Position numbers and translations under genes: made by a program. Under the pieces are notes generated by a model. The model was given only the letters and a program-made list of their open reading frames with translations. It searched no databases and was not told the origin of the DNA. From Myxococcales bacterium (GTDB lineage: Bacteria > Myxococcota_A > Polyangia > Polyangiales > Polyangiaceae): a stretch of 64,000 nucleotides of DNA. The stretch lies in NCBI GenBank assembly GCA_016706225.1, contig JADJKB010000002.1:124001-188000 (forward strand). Direction: 5' to 3'. Below, piece by piece: positions 24,682 to 33,911 of this stretch (position 1 is its first letter; the number at the start of each line of letters is the position of its first letter).

Positions 24682-25542
24682 ATGGCCAAGCGTCGGCCGG
24701 TGATCGACGACGTCGATGCCGTGCGCGATGCGGGGGCGCGCGCGCACTACGACGATCCGGCGTACTACGATCTCGCGTATCGCGCCCGGCGGCGTGACGT
24801 TGCGTACTACGTGTCGGTCGCCAAACGCCATGGCGGACCGGTGCTCGAGTACGGCGTGGGCAACGGTCGGGTTGCGATCAGCCTCGCCCGCTCCGGCTTC
24901 GAGGTCGTGGGTGTGGACCTGTCCGAAGCGATGCTGAAGAGCTTGGATGCAAAGCTGAGACGCGCCCACGCTGGTCTTCGCGAGCTGATCGAGCCGGTGC
25001 ACGGCGACATGCGCAGCGTGCGGCTACGCCGGCGTTTTCCCCTGGTGATCGCCCCGTTCAACACCGTGCTCCACCTGTATGAGCGCCGCGACATCGAGGA
25101 ATTTTTCGCCCGGGTGCGCGAACACCTCGCGCCGGGCGGGCGGTTTGTCTTCGACTTCTCGCTACCGGCGCCGGCGGATCTGGCGCTCGACCCCAATCGT
25201 GCGTTCAGCGCCCCGAGCTTCAAACATCCCATCACCAAGCGTACGACGCGCTACCGCGAGCGCTTCGAGTACCACCCGCTGCGCCAGTTGCTCGTGGTCT
25301 GGATGGAGATGACACCGAGCGGGGGCGCCGAGGCCTCCAGTGTCCCCCTGTCCCATCGCCAGTTCTTCCCGCGCGAGATGGAGGCGTTGCTGCACTACAA
25401 CGGCTTCTCGGACCTGCGTTTCACCGCCGATTTCAGCGACGACCCCCCGGGCCCCGACGCCGACTCTCTGGTCGCCAGCGCCACCGTCGCCGGACGCCCG
25501 AATCGCGGACGCCCCGTTGCGAGAGGGCGATCCCGAGCGTAG
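24682..25542 (+). CDS. SAM-dependent methyltransferase
   Basis: A 286-residue class I methyltransferase. Motif I reads VLEYGVGNGRVAISLA (54-69) with the acidic ribose-binding residue in VVGVDLSEAML (76-86), then DMRSV and a strand RFPLVIAPFNTVLHL where motif IV is expected, and LAPGGRFVFDFSLPA as the post-IV motif. The substrate is unknown. The C-terminal 20 residues are basic. The gene sits between rpoZ (17 bp) and the DnaJ-type gene (18 bp), so the three may share a transcript. Confidence 0.85.
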   Translation: MAKRRPVIDDVDAVRDAGARAHYDDPAYYDLAYRARRRDVAYYVSVAKRHGGPVLEYGVGNGRVAISLARSGFEVVGVDLSEAMLKSLDAKLRRAHAGLRELIEPVHGDMRSVRLRRRFPLVIAPFNTVLHLYERRDIEEFFARVREHLAPGGRFVFDFSLPAPADLALDPNRAFSAPSFKHPITKRTTRYRERFEYHPLRQLLVVWMEMTPSGGAEASSVPLSHRQFFPREMEALLHYNGFSDLRFTADFSDDPPGPDADSLVASATVAGRPNRGRPVARGRSRA

Positions 25543-25560
25543 GTTCCTGCCTGAGAAGTC

Positions 25561-26493
25561 ATGGCCACGGATTTCTACGGGGAGCTCGGCGTCGCGAAGG
25601 GCGCCAGCGAGGACGAGATCAAGAAGGCTTATCGAAAGCTGGCCGCGAAGCTGCACCCGGACCGCCACCCCGGCGACAAGAAGGCCGAGACTCGCTTCAA
25701 GACCGTCAATCGCGCCTACCAGGTCCTGAGCGACTCGAAGCAACGAAAACTCTACGACGAGTTCGGTGAAGAGGGTCTGCGTGAGGGGTTCAACGTGGAC
25801 GCGGCGCGGGCCTACAAGCGGGCCCAGCGTTCGGGGCGCGGTCGGGGTGGCGCCCAGGGTTTTTCCCTCGACGACATCCTGAGCGGCGGCGGCAATGGCA
25901 GCGGCTTCGGGGAGTTCTTTGGAGATCTCTTCAACCAGAACCGCGGCCGCGGCCGCGCGACAAAAGGCTCCGACGTGGCGGCGGAGGTGACGGTCGACTT
26001 CGTCAGCGCCATTCGCGGCGCCTCCCTCAGCCTGCGGGTTCAGGAGGGCGGCGGTGAGGTCACCGTGCGTGTTCCACCCGGAGCCGGAGACGGGGACAAG
26101 GTCCGGGTCGCGGGTCACGGCTCGCCGGGCTTTGGCGGTGCAGCCGGTGATCTCGTGTTGACGATTCGGGTCACGCCGCACCCGAACTTCGAACGCAAGG
26201 GCCTCGACCTGTATCTCGATCTGCCGGTGACGGTGGGAGAAGCGCACGCGGGCGCCAAGGTCCGCATTCCAACGCCGGACGGCGAAGTGAGCCTCACCGT
26301 GCCCAAGCACGCCCAGAGCGGTCAAACCGTGCGCCTCACCAAGAAGGGAGTGAAGCGCGGCGGTCAGCAGGGGGATCTGTACGTGAGATTCCTGGTGAAG
26401 CTGCCGGCCGCGGACGGCGCCGAGCTCGACAAGGCGGTCGAGACGCTCGAGGCGGCCATGACCGGTGACGTGCGCGCCGGGATCCGCTTTTGA
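25561..26493 (+). CDS. DnaJ-type co-chaperone without zinc finger (CbpA-like)
   Basis: A 310-residue Hsp40 of type II. It has a J-domain (1-70) with the HPD motif at 32-34, which stimulates Hsp70 ATPase, a Gly/Phe-rich region (about 85-140), and the two C-terminal beta domains that bind substrates (GAGDGDKVRVAGHGSPGFGG, then LPVTVGEAHAGAKVRIPTPDG). There is no CxxCxGxG zinc finger, so it is CbpA/DjlA-like rather than true DnaJ. No dnaK lies in the window. The stop overlaps the next gene by 4 bp (ATGA). Confidence 0.9.
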   Translation: MATDFYGELGVAKGASEDEIKKAYRKLAAKLHPDRHPGDKKAETRFKTVNRAYQVLSDSKQRKLYDEFGEEGLREGFNVDAARAYKRAQRSGRGRGGAQGFSLDDILSGGGNGSGFGEFFGDLFNQNRGRGRATKGSDVAAEVTVDFVSAIRGASLSLRVQEGGGEVTVRVPPGAGDGDKVRVAGHGSPGFGGAAGDLVLTIRVTPHPNFERKGLDLYLDLPVTVGEAHAGAKVRIPTPDGEVSLTVPKHAQSGQTVRLTKKGVKRGGQQGDLYVRFLVKLPAADGAELDKAVETLEAAMTGDVRAGIRF

Positions 26494-27428
26494 CCCAAGG
26501 TTTTGCCCGGCGAATGCGTCGGCTTCCCATGCGTCTGTGGCGGGCCGGGGTGTTGGTGTCGTGTCTGCTGCCGGGCCTTGCCCTGGCCCAGGCGCCGCCG
26601 CCTAGCGCGAGCTTTCCCCGCGCGGCTCCCGGAGACCCGCAGTCATTTTTCCTCGCGCTCAAGCGTGCGCGAGCCGCTCGCTCGAAGCTGGAGAAGCTCA
26701 AGCCTCCGCCGATCGCTCAGTACCAGACCTCCGCCGACGCGCAGCGCTTCGTCTCCGAGAAGTTCGCGCCGTGGCTGACCGGAACGCGCAAGCTTCAAGA
26801 GGACACGAACCGCGAGTACCGGGCGGCGCTTGCCGCTGCCCTCACTGACGAACACCGCGTGACTGTGCTCGCGGAAGCCGCGGAGATGTCCCTGCGCCTG
26901 GCGGAGCGCACGTACCGCCTGGGGGAGGCCGCGATGCCTCGACAGATCGCCAAGGACAGGGATCTCTCGTCGACGTATCTCTCCACCTTGGACTCATCCC
27001 TCGAGTCCGCCCGGGAGCCTGCGCGGTCGGCGCTGAAACAGTGTGTAGAGATCGCCGAGCGCTCCCACTTGCACGACGCCGCTGCTATCCGCTGCCGCAC
27101 TCTGTTCGAGCAACCCTTTGTCGTCGACCCCAAGGCGCGCGCGACGCCGGACGAGCTTCGCCGCCGCATGCGCAGCCTGCAGCAGCAGTTTCGCCGCTGT
27201 TACGAGCGAGGACTGGCCGCAGACCCCGCCTTGAAGGGCGACCTCGGTCTGAACGTCACCATCGGCCCCAAGGGCGTGGTGACCGCGGTGACGACGCGCG
27301 GCAGCCTGGGCAAGAGTGCGGTCGGGGCCTGCGTGGCGGCCGCTGTGAAGACGCTGCGGTTTCCGGCTCCCGGAGCCGGCAAGAGCATCAGCTTGTCGTA
27401 CCCGCTGACGCTCGACCCGGGGCACTAG
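26490..27428 (+). CDS. AgmX/PglI C-terminal domain protein, secreted
   Basis: A 312-residue exported protein: the N-terminal signal (LPMRLWRAGVLVSCLLPGLALAQA) is followed by a helical, charged region. The last ~90 residues are an AgmX/PglI C-terminal domain, a TonB-C-like fold, with FRRCYERGLAADPALKGDLGLNVTIGPKGVV and a final CVAAAVKTLRFPAPG. In Myxococcus, AgmX and PglI proteins are linked to adventurous gliding motility. This single-domain version is common in the phylum and its role is unclear. The start may be MTQGF at 26490 (4-bp overlap with the DnaJ gene) or an internal ATG at 26529. The last 41 bp overlap the convergent add gene. Confidence 0.83.
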   Translation: MTQGFARRMRRLPMRLWRAGVLVSCLLPGLALAQAPPPSASFPRAAPGDPQSFFLALKRARAARSKLEKLKPPPIAQYQTSADAQRFVSEKFAPWLTGTRKLQEDTNREYRAALAAALTDEHRVTVLAEAAEMSLRLAERTYRLGEAAMPRQIAKDRDLSSTYLSTLDSSLESAREPARSALKQCVEIAERSHLHDAAAIRCRTLFEQPFVVDPKARATPDELRRRMRSLQQQFRRCYERGLAADPALKGDLGLNVTIGPKGVVTAVTTRGSLGKSAVGACVAAAVKTLRFPAPGAGKSISLSYPLTLDPGH

Positions 27429-28575
27429 CTGGAGGTTCCGCCTGAAGCTCGGCGCTCGCGCGCGCGCGCCGGGACTCGGCGGCGGGTGCTGCGCCGGGCT
27501 TGATGTTGCCGAGATCGTCGTAGCGCTCGAGCTCCTGAGTCACCCGGCGGAGAGCTGCCTGGTTCTCGTGGAACGGGCGGAAGCTCGACTTGAAGCCAGC
27601 GACGATGATGCTCTTGATGTCCTTGAACGAGAGCCCCATCTTCGTGTGACAGAGCCAGAGCTCTTTCGACACGGTGGTGTCCGTGATCAAACGATTGTCG
27701 GTGTTCACGGTGACGCGCAGGCCCAGATCGTAATAGAGCTTGAGCGGGTGGCTGGCGATGTCGCGCACGGCGCCAGTCTGGACGTTGCTCGACGGGCAGC
27801 ACTCCAGCGGCACCCGGTGATCGTTCAAATAGTGCAGCAAATCGCCATTTTCCCGCAGGCGGCAGCCGTGCCCGATGCGGTGTGCGCCGCACACGTGAAT
27901 GGCCTGGGCGATCGACTCCGGACCGTAGGCCTCGCCCGCGTGAATGGTGCAGTTGATGTTGTTGTCGCGCACCAGCTGGAACGAGTCGCGGTGGTGTTTT
28001 GCCGGAAAGTCCGCTTCGGCCCCGGCCAGATCGAAGCCGACGACGCCGCGCCCCTTGTACGCGACGGCAAGCTCGGCCATTTCATACGAGCTCTCCGGCG
28101 AGATGTTGCGGATCCCGCAGATGATCACGGTGGCCTTGATGCCGTAGGTCTCGCGCGCGCGGCGCAACCCATCCAGCACGGCTTCCACGACCTTGGTCAG
28201 CTTCAGCCCGCGCTCGGTGTGGAGCATCGGGGCGTAGCGGACCTCCATGTAGCGGACGTTCTCGCGGTGTGCGTCTTCGGCGAGCTCGAACGCAATGCGC
28301 TCGAGCGAGTCTTCGGTCTGCATCACCGGCAACGTGATGGAAAAACCTTTGAGATAGTCGACGAGGGAGCCGAAGTTTCGTCCGCACCCGATGGCCTCGT
28401 GCAGTCCGGCCACGCTGTTGGCCGGCAGCTCGATGCCCTCTTTCTTGCCGATATCGAGGATGGTTTCCAGGCGGAGCGAGCCGTCGAGGTGGACGTGCAG
28501 GTCCGTCTTGGGGAGCGCCTGGAACACTTCGAGCGGGACGAGCTCGGCAGGCGCTGCGGTTGTTTTGTTTGGCAT
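27388..28575 (-). CDS. add: Adenosine deaminase
   Basis: Deaminates adenosine to inosine. Zinc and catalytic motifs are all present: LHVHLDGS near residue 30, the Asp-Gly-Ala segment, HAGE near 218, RIGHG near 240, and the Asp pair NTDN near 294. The protein has about 395 residues, longer than usual because of a 40-residue Ala/Ser-rich tail. The ATG at 28575 (MPNKTTAAPAE) is chosen, with another ATG 15 bp upstream. It reads toward the AgmX-type gene and overlaps it by 41 bp. A stand-alone gene. Confidence 0.93.
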   Translation of the reverse strand: MPNKTTAAPAELVPLEVFQALPKTDLHVHLDGSLRLETILDIGKKEGIELPANSVAGLHEAIGCGRNFGSLVDYLKGFSITLPVMQTEDSLERIAFELAEDAHRENVRYMEVRYAPMLHTERGLKLTKVVEAVLDGLRRARETYGIKATVIICGIRNISPESSYEMAELAVAYKGRGVVGFDLAGAEADFPAKHHRDSFQLVRDNNINCTIHAGEAYGPESIAQAIHVCGAHRIGHGCRLRENGDLLHYLNDHRVPLECCPSSNVQTGAVRDIASHPLKLYYDLGLRVTVNTDNRLITDTTVSKELWLCHTKMGLSFKDIKSIIVAGFKSSFRPFHENQAALRRVTQELERYDDLGNIKPGAAPAAESRRARASAELQAEPPASAPGRASAGTTS

Positions 28576-28637
28576 GTCCGAGTGTACCACAAGGGCGGTC
28601 GCGCGGATGCCGGCGGCGGCCGCCGCCTGGCCCGGGC

Positions 28638-29969
28638 TCAGTCCTTCGAAGGGTCGCCCTCGCTCGAACCACTCGTGGCGGGGCCGTCATCGTCGCTGTC
28701 CGGGTCGTCGCTGTCCGGGTCGTCGCTGTCCGGGTCGTCGCCGTCCGGGTCGTCGCCGCCCGTGTCGTCGTCGTCCGTGTCGTCGCCGCCCGTGTCGTCG
28801 TCGTCATCCGGGTCGTCGTCGTCGCGTCGTGCCCGCGCAGCTCCCGGTTTCGGCGCGGGAACCTCGACCGGGGCAGGTTCTCCCCGGCCCAGGTACAGCA
28901 CCCCGCCGATCACGACCAGCACGATGCTGGCGAATACCCCGGCAGGGACGCCGATTCCGCCGTCTCCCCGGGCCGCGGCCTCGAACGCCTCGCGGAAGAT
29001 TTCTTCTCCCACCATGCCCACGATCTGCCGCGAGCCGACGTACGTCGTCGGCAGACCTTGAAAGCCTGCGTCACGCAGGATCTTCCCTTCGCCCTCGATC
29101 TGCTGAAGCGTCTTCTCGTCGCTGAGACAGGCATCGAACCGCTTGGGGTCGAGCTGGAGCCCGACGGCAATGCGGCGCACCGCGGCTGCTGACAGGTCTT
29201 CCGCTTCGAACAGTCGATCCGCGATCTCGTCGCCCTTGCCCTGCGCGGCGCCGCACACGGCCGCCTTCGCTGCACCCATCGCGCTCGGGTGGCGCGGCAG
29301 CGGCATGTTGAGGCGTACGAAGTGCACGCGCCCCTCGTACTCTTTGATGAGTTTCTTCAGCTCCGGGTGCAGCGCGCGGCAGAAGGGGCACTCGAAGTCG
29401 GCGAACTCGACGACGTTGATCTTGCCCGGCTGATACAGCTGCTGCACCGCGGCCGGGATCGGCGCCGCAGGCCGCAAGAACGGCCACAACATCGGAGTCG
29501 CAGTGACCACGGCTGCGAGTGCAGCCCAGGCCCAGCCCGCGAGTGGATCGCGATCGAGGCCGTCGGGATCGCTCTTGTACTGGAGGTAGGCTGCCAGCAC
29601 GCAGACGAACGCCGACGCATCGACGATCACACACAGCTTGCAGAACTCGTGGATGACGAAGGTCAGCAGCACCAGGAACGTCGCCGCCGCAACAGCTCCG
29701 AGGCTCGCCATCGGCAACAACCAGGGTCTCAGCCCGCGCGAGAGTGACACGACGAAGAGCCCCGCGAAGCCCGCGATGCCCAGCGCGGGCACCGGCAGCG
29801 TGCCCCCGAACAGGTAACCAAACCCGCTGGCGCGAACCGCCGAGCAGCCCGAATCCGCGCTGCAGAACATGGGGTTGAAGCTGACGTAGTCGACCAGCAG
29901 GGCGCCGCTCACGCCGAGGGCGACGAGCGCCGCAACACGCAGGACGACGAGCCAGAGAGCGATTCGCAC
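28638..29969 (-). CDS. VKOR-DsbA fusion with C-terminal acidic repeat tail
   Basis: A 443-residue fusion for disulfide formation. Residues 1-130 are a VKOR domain with four helices; C36 and C42 are the loop pair and C110-x2-C113 the quinone-reactive pair. A further helix (about 146-166) leads to a thioredoxin-fold DsbA domain with CPFC at 194-197 and the cis-proline in GLPTTY (307). A last helix follows (about 342-361) and then a basic spacer and a tail of 46 residues nearly all Asp in five-residue repeats (383-428). The GTG at 29969 is the likely start. Bacterial VKOR fused to DsbA is known; the membrane-anchored acidic tail is unusual. Confidence 0.9.
   Translation of the reverse strand: MRIALWLVVLRVAALVALGVSGALLVDYVSFNPMFCSADSGCSAVRASGFGYLFGGTLPVPALGIAGFAGLFVVSLSRGLRPWLLPMASLGAVAAATFLVLLTFVIHEFCKLCVIVDASAFVCVLAAYLQYKSDPDGLDRDPLAGWAWAALAAVVTATPMLWPFLRPAAPIPAAVQQLYQPGKINVVEFADFECPFCRALHPELKKLIKEYEGRVHFVRLNMPLPRHPSAMGAAKAAVCGAAQGKGDEIADRLFEAEDLSAAAVRRIAVGLQLDPKRFDACLSDEKTLQQIEGEGKILRDAGFQGLPTTYVGSRQIVGMVGEEIFREAFEAAARGDGGIGVPAGVFASIVLVVIGGVLYLGRGEPAPVEVPAPKPGAARARRDDDDPDDDDDTGGDDTDDDDTGGDDPDGDDPDSDDPDSDDPDSDDDGPATSGSSEGDPSKD
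28686..28823. repeat. 15-bp tandem repeats encoding the acidic tail
   Basis: The minus strand carries repeated units of 12-15 bp that encode DDPDS, DDTGG and similar Asp-rich motifs. The cleanest part has three identical 15-bp units (GTCCGGGTCGTCGCT on the plus strand, 28698-28742). It keeps the reading frame whatever the copy number. Confidence 0.75.
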
Positions 29970-30083
29970 GGTCGCGCCATAGTACTCGGAAACGCAGGCT
30001 GGAAGCCGGGTTTGAGAGCGCGTTTTTCGCGCGGACGCCGCTTCGAGAGGACGGCGCCGGCGCCCCGGGCTATGCCCCCGCGC

Positions 30084-32555
30084 ATGGCAAAACCCCTGCC
30101 CGCGCGCGGCGAGATCGTAGGCTGTCTGCACGAGGCCGACCGGCCGTTGCACGCCCGCGAGCTGGCCACCCGACTTGGCGTCGATGAAGCCGCCTATTCA
30201 CGACTCCTCACCCTGCTCGATCAGCTCGGCCTCGACGGAACGATCAAGCCGATCTCGGGCCAGCGCTTCAAAGCTCTGCGTCGCCCGGACGCGAGCGGCT
30301 CCACCTGGGACGGCATCCTCAGCGTGCACCCGCGTGGTTTTGGCTTCGTCTCCGCGGTTGGGCAGGACGACGTGTACGTCGCGCCCGACGGCATCGGCGG
30401 GGCGATGCACGGTGATCGTGTGCGCGTCACCGTGATCGGTCGCACGTCGCGCGGCGTGGAGGGGCGGCTCGACGACATCATTTCGCGTCGCAGCCCGCGG
30501 CTGGCGGGCGTGCTCCGCCGACGCGGCAAGAGTGTGTGGCTCGAGCCCGATGACGCACGAGTGCGCGGGCCGATCGTGGTCAAGAGTCACGCGCGGATCG
30601 GCAACGACGGCGACGCGGCGGTGGTCAACATCACGCGCTTTCCGAAGTTCGCCAACGAAAACGCCGAAGCGGATCTGGTCGCCGTGCTCGGGGCGCCTGG
30701 CGATCCCATCGTCGAGGTCGAGAAGATCCTGGTGCGGGAGCAGATCGAGGAGGACCACCCGGAAGGTGCAGTGCGTGAGGCCGAGGCCATGGCGGCCAAG
30801 CTCTCCCGCCTCAACCCCGAAGGCCGCGTCGATCTGCGCCACGTCCCGCTGCCCACCATCGATCCGGAGGACGCACGGGATCACGACGACGCGGTCTGGG
30901 TCGAGCGCCTCGGTGACGGGTTCCGCGCGTACATCGCCATCGCGGACGTCAGCGAATACGTCCAACCCGGTACCGAGCTCGACGCCGAGGCGCGGGCGCG
31001 GGGCTGCACCATCTACCTGCCCGACCGTGCGATCCCCATGCTGCCAGCGGCGCTCGCGGCGGATCTCTGCTCGCTGATGCCGGAGGCGGAGCGCCTGTGT
31101 CTGTGCGTGATCGCGGATCTCGATCGCCACGGCACGGTGGAAAAATTCGACGTGGTCGAGGGCCTGATGCGTTCGCAGGCCATGCTCACCTACCCCGGCG
31201 TCGCCCGAGCCCTCGGGTTCACCGAGGCCCCGCCCCGCAGCGCGCAGGCGGAGGGCATGAAGAAGGGCCTGAAGGTCCTCGACGATCTGGCCCGCAAACT
31301 CCGCAAGCGGCGCCTCGATCGTGGCGCTCTCGACCTGGATCTTCCGGAGGCCAAGGTGGTCCTGGATCAGGAGACCGGCGAGCCCACGGACGTCGTGCGC
31401 CGCGCGCAAGATCCGGGTGTCAAGCGCGCCTACCAGATGATCGAGGAGCTGATGCTCTTGGCCAACGAGCTGGTCGCGGACTGGCTCGGCAAACGGCGCT
31501 GTCCGGCCATCTACCGCGTGCACGGCAAACCGGATGAAAAGAAGCTGGAGCGCCTGGCCAACTGTGCACAGACGATCGGCATGGAGATCGACCTCGAGGT
31601 CCTGTTCGAGCCGAAGGGTGTCAAGGCGTTCCTGGCCAGCATCGAGGGACACGAGAAGAAGCAGGTGCTCGAGATGCTGCTCCTGCGCTCGCTGAAACAA
31701 GCGCAGTACGACATCGCCAACATCGGACACTTTGGCTTGGCATCGGAGGCCTATGTGCACTTCACCTCGCCGATCCGGCGCTACCCCGATCTGGTGGTGC
31801 ACCGCGCGGTGAAACACGTGCTGCGCGGCGGGAAAATCGACCTCTCGCCGCAGGCAATCGAAGATCTGCGGGCCGCTGCCACGGCGGCCAGTGTGCGCGA
31901 GCGGGCTGCGATGGAAGTCGAACGCGAGGTCGTCGATCTGTACCGCGCGCTTCACATGCGGACTCACATCGGTGAGATCCTCGAGGGCCGGGTCACGGCG
32001 ATTGTGGGCAGTGGAGTCTTCGTTGCACTCGACGCTCCGTTCGTCGACGTGTTCATCCGCTACGAGGCACTCGGTCCCGATCAGTACGAGGCCAGTGAAG
32101 ACGAGCTCTCGGTGGTCGGTGTGCGCTCTGGAGATCGCGTGACGCTCGGTGATCGCGTGGTCGTCGAGATCGAAGACGTGGCGATTCTTCGTCGCATGAG
32201 CTCGGCACGCCGGGTCTTGCCGGAGAAAGTTCTGGCACAGCTCGGGCGCGCTCGGGGCGCAGAGGCGCACGGTCGCGGGCGTGGAGCGGGCGGACCAGGC
32301 AAAGGGCGCCCGGAGCCCGGCCGAGGAAATGCCGGTGGCCGAGGTCGCGGCGGAAGGCCGGGTGCCGCGCCGAAACAAGCGGCAGCCGGGCGCGGCAAGC
32401 CGGGGGCCCGCGGAGGTGCGGCCAGTGATGCACGCAGTGGTCGCCCAGGCGGCGAAGCACGCGGTCAGCGTTCGGGGGGTGGTGCACGCGGTCAGCGTCC
32501 CGGCGCGCCGACCGCTGGCTCAGGTCGCGGCGGGAAGAAGAAGCGCCGCCGCTGA
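30084..32555 (+). CDS. rnr: Ribonuclease R with Arg/Gly-rich tail
   Basis: An 823-residue 3'-5' exoribonuclease. In order: an N-terminal helix-turn-helix-like domain (PLHARELATRLG), cold-shock OB folds (SVHPRGFGFV), the RNB catalytic domain with TIDPEDARDHDDAVWVE (Asp residues for the two metals) and SPIRRYPDLVVHR, an S1 domain near the end (LEGRVTAIVGSGVFVAL), then about 110 residues rich in Gly, Arg and Lys ending in KKKRRR. The tail resembles the basic C-termini that help RNase R unwind RNA, but is more RGG-like. The ATG at 30084 fits the family; upstream in-frame codons add only basic residues. Confidence 0.95.
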   Translation: MAKPLPARGEIVGCLHEADRPLHARELATRLGVDEAAYSRLLTLLDQLGLDGTIKPISGQRFKALRRPDASGSTWDGILSVHPRGFGFVSAVGQDDVYVAPDGIGGAMHGDRVRVTVIGRTSRGVEGRLDDIISRRSPRLAGVLRRRGKSVWLEPDDARVRGPIVVKSHARIGNDGDAAVVNITRFPKFANENAEADLVAVLGAPGDPIVEVEKILVREQIEEDHPEGAVREAEAMAAKLSRLNPEGRVDLRHVPLPTIDPEDARDHDDAVWVERLGDGFRAYIAIADVSEYVQPGTELDAEARARGCTIYLPDRAIPMLPAALAADLCSLMPEAERLCLCVIADLDRHGTVEKFDVVEGLMRSQAMLTYPGVARALGFTEAPPRSAQAEGMKKGLKVLDDLARKLRKRRLDRGALDLDLPEAKVVLDQETGEPTDVVRRAQDPGVKRAYQMIEELMLLANELVADWLGKRRCPAIYRVHGKPDEKKLERLANCAQTIGMEIDLEVLFEPKGVKAFLASIEGHEKKQVLEMLLLRSLKQAQYDIANIGHFGLASEAYVHFTSPIRRYPDLVVHRAVKHVLRGGKIDLSPQAIEDLRAAATAASVRERAAMEVEREVVDLYRALHMRTHIGEILEGRVTAIVGSGVFVALDAPFVDVFIRYEALGPDQYEASEDELSVVGVRSGDRVTLGDRVVVEIEDVAILRRMSSARRVLPEKVLAQLGRARGAEAHGRGRGAGGPGKGRPEPGRGNAGGRGRGGRPGAAPKQAAAGRGKPGARGGAASDARSGRPGGEARGQRSGGGARGQRPGAPTAGSGRGGKKKRRR

Positions 32556-32559
32556 GCGC

Positions 32560-33864
32560 TCACCGGGCGGTGATGCGGTCGGTGCCCATGAAGGCCCGCA
32601 GCGCTTCGGGGATCACCACGCTGCCGTCCTTCTGTTGACCCTGTTCGAGAATTGCCACGAGTGTGCGTCCAACGGCGAGCCCCGAGCCATTGAGGGTGTG
32701 GACCAGCCGTGGTTTGCCCTTGGCCTCGGCGCGGTAGCGGATCTTCGCGCGCCGCGCCTGGTAGTCCGTGAACCACGAGCAGCTCGAGATCTCTCGATAG
32801 GCGTCCTGTGAGGGCAACCAGACCTCCAGGTCGTAGGTCTTGGTCGAGCTGAACCCGAGGTCGCCCGCGCACAGGGAAATCACTCGGTAGTGCAGCCCCA
32901 GTTGTTGCAGCACTCGCTCCGCGTGGCCGGTCAGGACCTCCAGCTGCTCCTCGGCGCTCTCCGGGGTCACGAAGCGCACCAGCTCCACCTTGTCGAACTG
33001 ATGCTGGCGAATCAGTCCACGCACGTCCTTGCCGTACGAGCCGGCTTCGCTGCGGAAACAGGGTGTGTAGGCGGTGTACGCCCGGGGCAACGTGTCGCCC
33101 TCGAGGATCTCATCGGCGTGCAGGTTCGTCACCGGCACCTCCGCCGTCGGAATCAGATACAGCGGGTCGGCGTCCTCGGGATCGTTGCGGAAGGTCTTGA
33201 ACAGATCTTGCTCGAACTTGGGCAGCTGTCCGGTGCCGCGCAGCGCCGCGGCCTTGACCATGAACGGCGGGTACACCTCGGTGTAACCGTGCTCGCGAGT
33301 GTGCAGATCGAGCATGAACGCGACCAACGCCCGCTCGAGCCGCGCGCCGAGACCCCAGAGCACACTGAAACGCGCGCCCGAGAGCTTCGCCGCACGCTCG
33401 AAGTCCAGGATGCCGAGCGCGGCGCCGATTTCCCAGTGTGGCTTGGGCTCGAAATCGTAACTCGGCTTTTCACCCCAGCTGCGGCGCACGGGATTTTCCG
33501 CCTCTCCGGCGCCGTCCGGTGTGGAGCTGTGCGGTAGGTTGGGGATCGAGAGCATGCGCTCTTCGACATCGCGCTCGACCGCAGTGAGCTCGTCTTCCAG
33601 GGTCTTGATCTCAGCCGACAGCGTGCGCAGCTCGTCGCGCCGCGCGGCGAATTCGGTCTTGTCACCGCCCTTCGCCAGCTTGCTCATCTGTTCGTTGGCG
33701 GCGTTGCGCTTGGCTTGCAGCGCCTCCGTCTTTCCAATCAGCACACGCCGCCGTTCGAACACCGAACCCGCGGTGTCGAGCAAGCTCGCCGTTTCGGCCG
33801 ACCGCCGCGCGAGGCCCGCGCGTGCATCGGTGAGGTGATCCGCGACCCAACGACCGTCCAACAT
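32560..33864 (-). CDS. serS: Seryl-tRNA synthetase
   Basis: A 434-residue SerRS. The N-terminal coiled-coil arm that binds the long variable arm of tRNA-Ser is present (about 25-105). Class II motif 2 FRSEAGSYGKDVRGLIRQHQF and motif 3 NGSGLAVGRTLVAILE are intact, as are the serine-binding TAEVP and ELFEI-like segments. It runs convergently with rnr, 4 bp apart. A tRNA-Ser gene lies elsewhere in the window. Confidence 0.97.
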   Translation of the reverse strand: MLDGRWVADHLTDARAGLARRSAETASLLDTAGSVFERRRVLIGKTEALQAKRNAANEQMSKLAKGGDKTEFAARRDELRTLSAEIKTLEDELTAVERDVEERMLSIPNLPHSSTPDGAGEAENPVRRSWGEKPSYDFEPKPHWEIGAALGILDFERAAKLSGARFSVLWGLGARLERALVAFMLDLHTREHGYTEVYPPFMVKAAALRGTGQLPKFEQDLFKTFRNDPEDADPLYLIPTAEVPVTNLHADEILEGDTLPRAYTAYTPCFRSEAGSYGKDVRGLIRQHQFDKVELVRFVTPESAEEQLEVLTGHAERVLQQLGLHYRVISLCAGDLGFSSTKTYDLEVWLPSQDAYREISSCSWFTDYQARRAKIRYRAEAKGKPRLVHTLNGSGLAVGRTLVAILEQGQQKDGSVVIPEALRAFMGTDRITAR

Positions 33865-33911
33865 GGCGCGCAGGTTCTAGCGAATCCCCGGGAGTTCGTC
33901 GATAGGTGTGC

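Noticed and set aside
28686..28823. CRISPR-like or regulatory repeat array
   Set aside because: Units of 12-15 bp without spacers and in frame encode the acidic tail of VKOR-DsbA; they are coding repeats.
30198..32378. 726-residue open frame antisense to rnr
   Set aside because: RNase R motifs occupy the other strand; this frame shows no domain and arises from codon bias in the third position.
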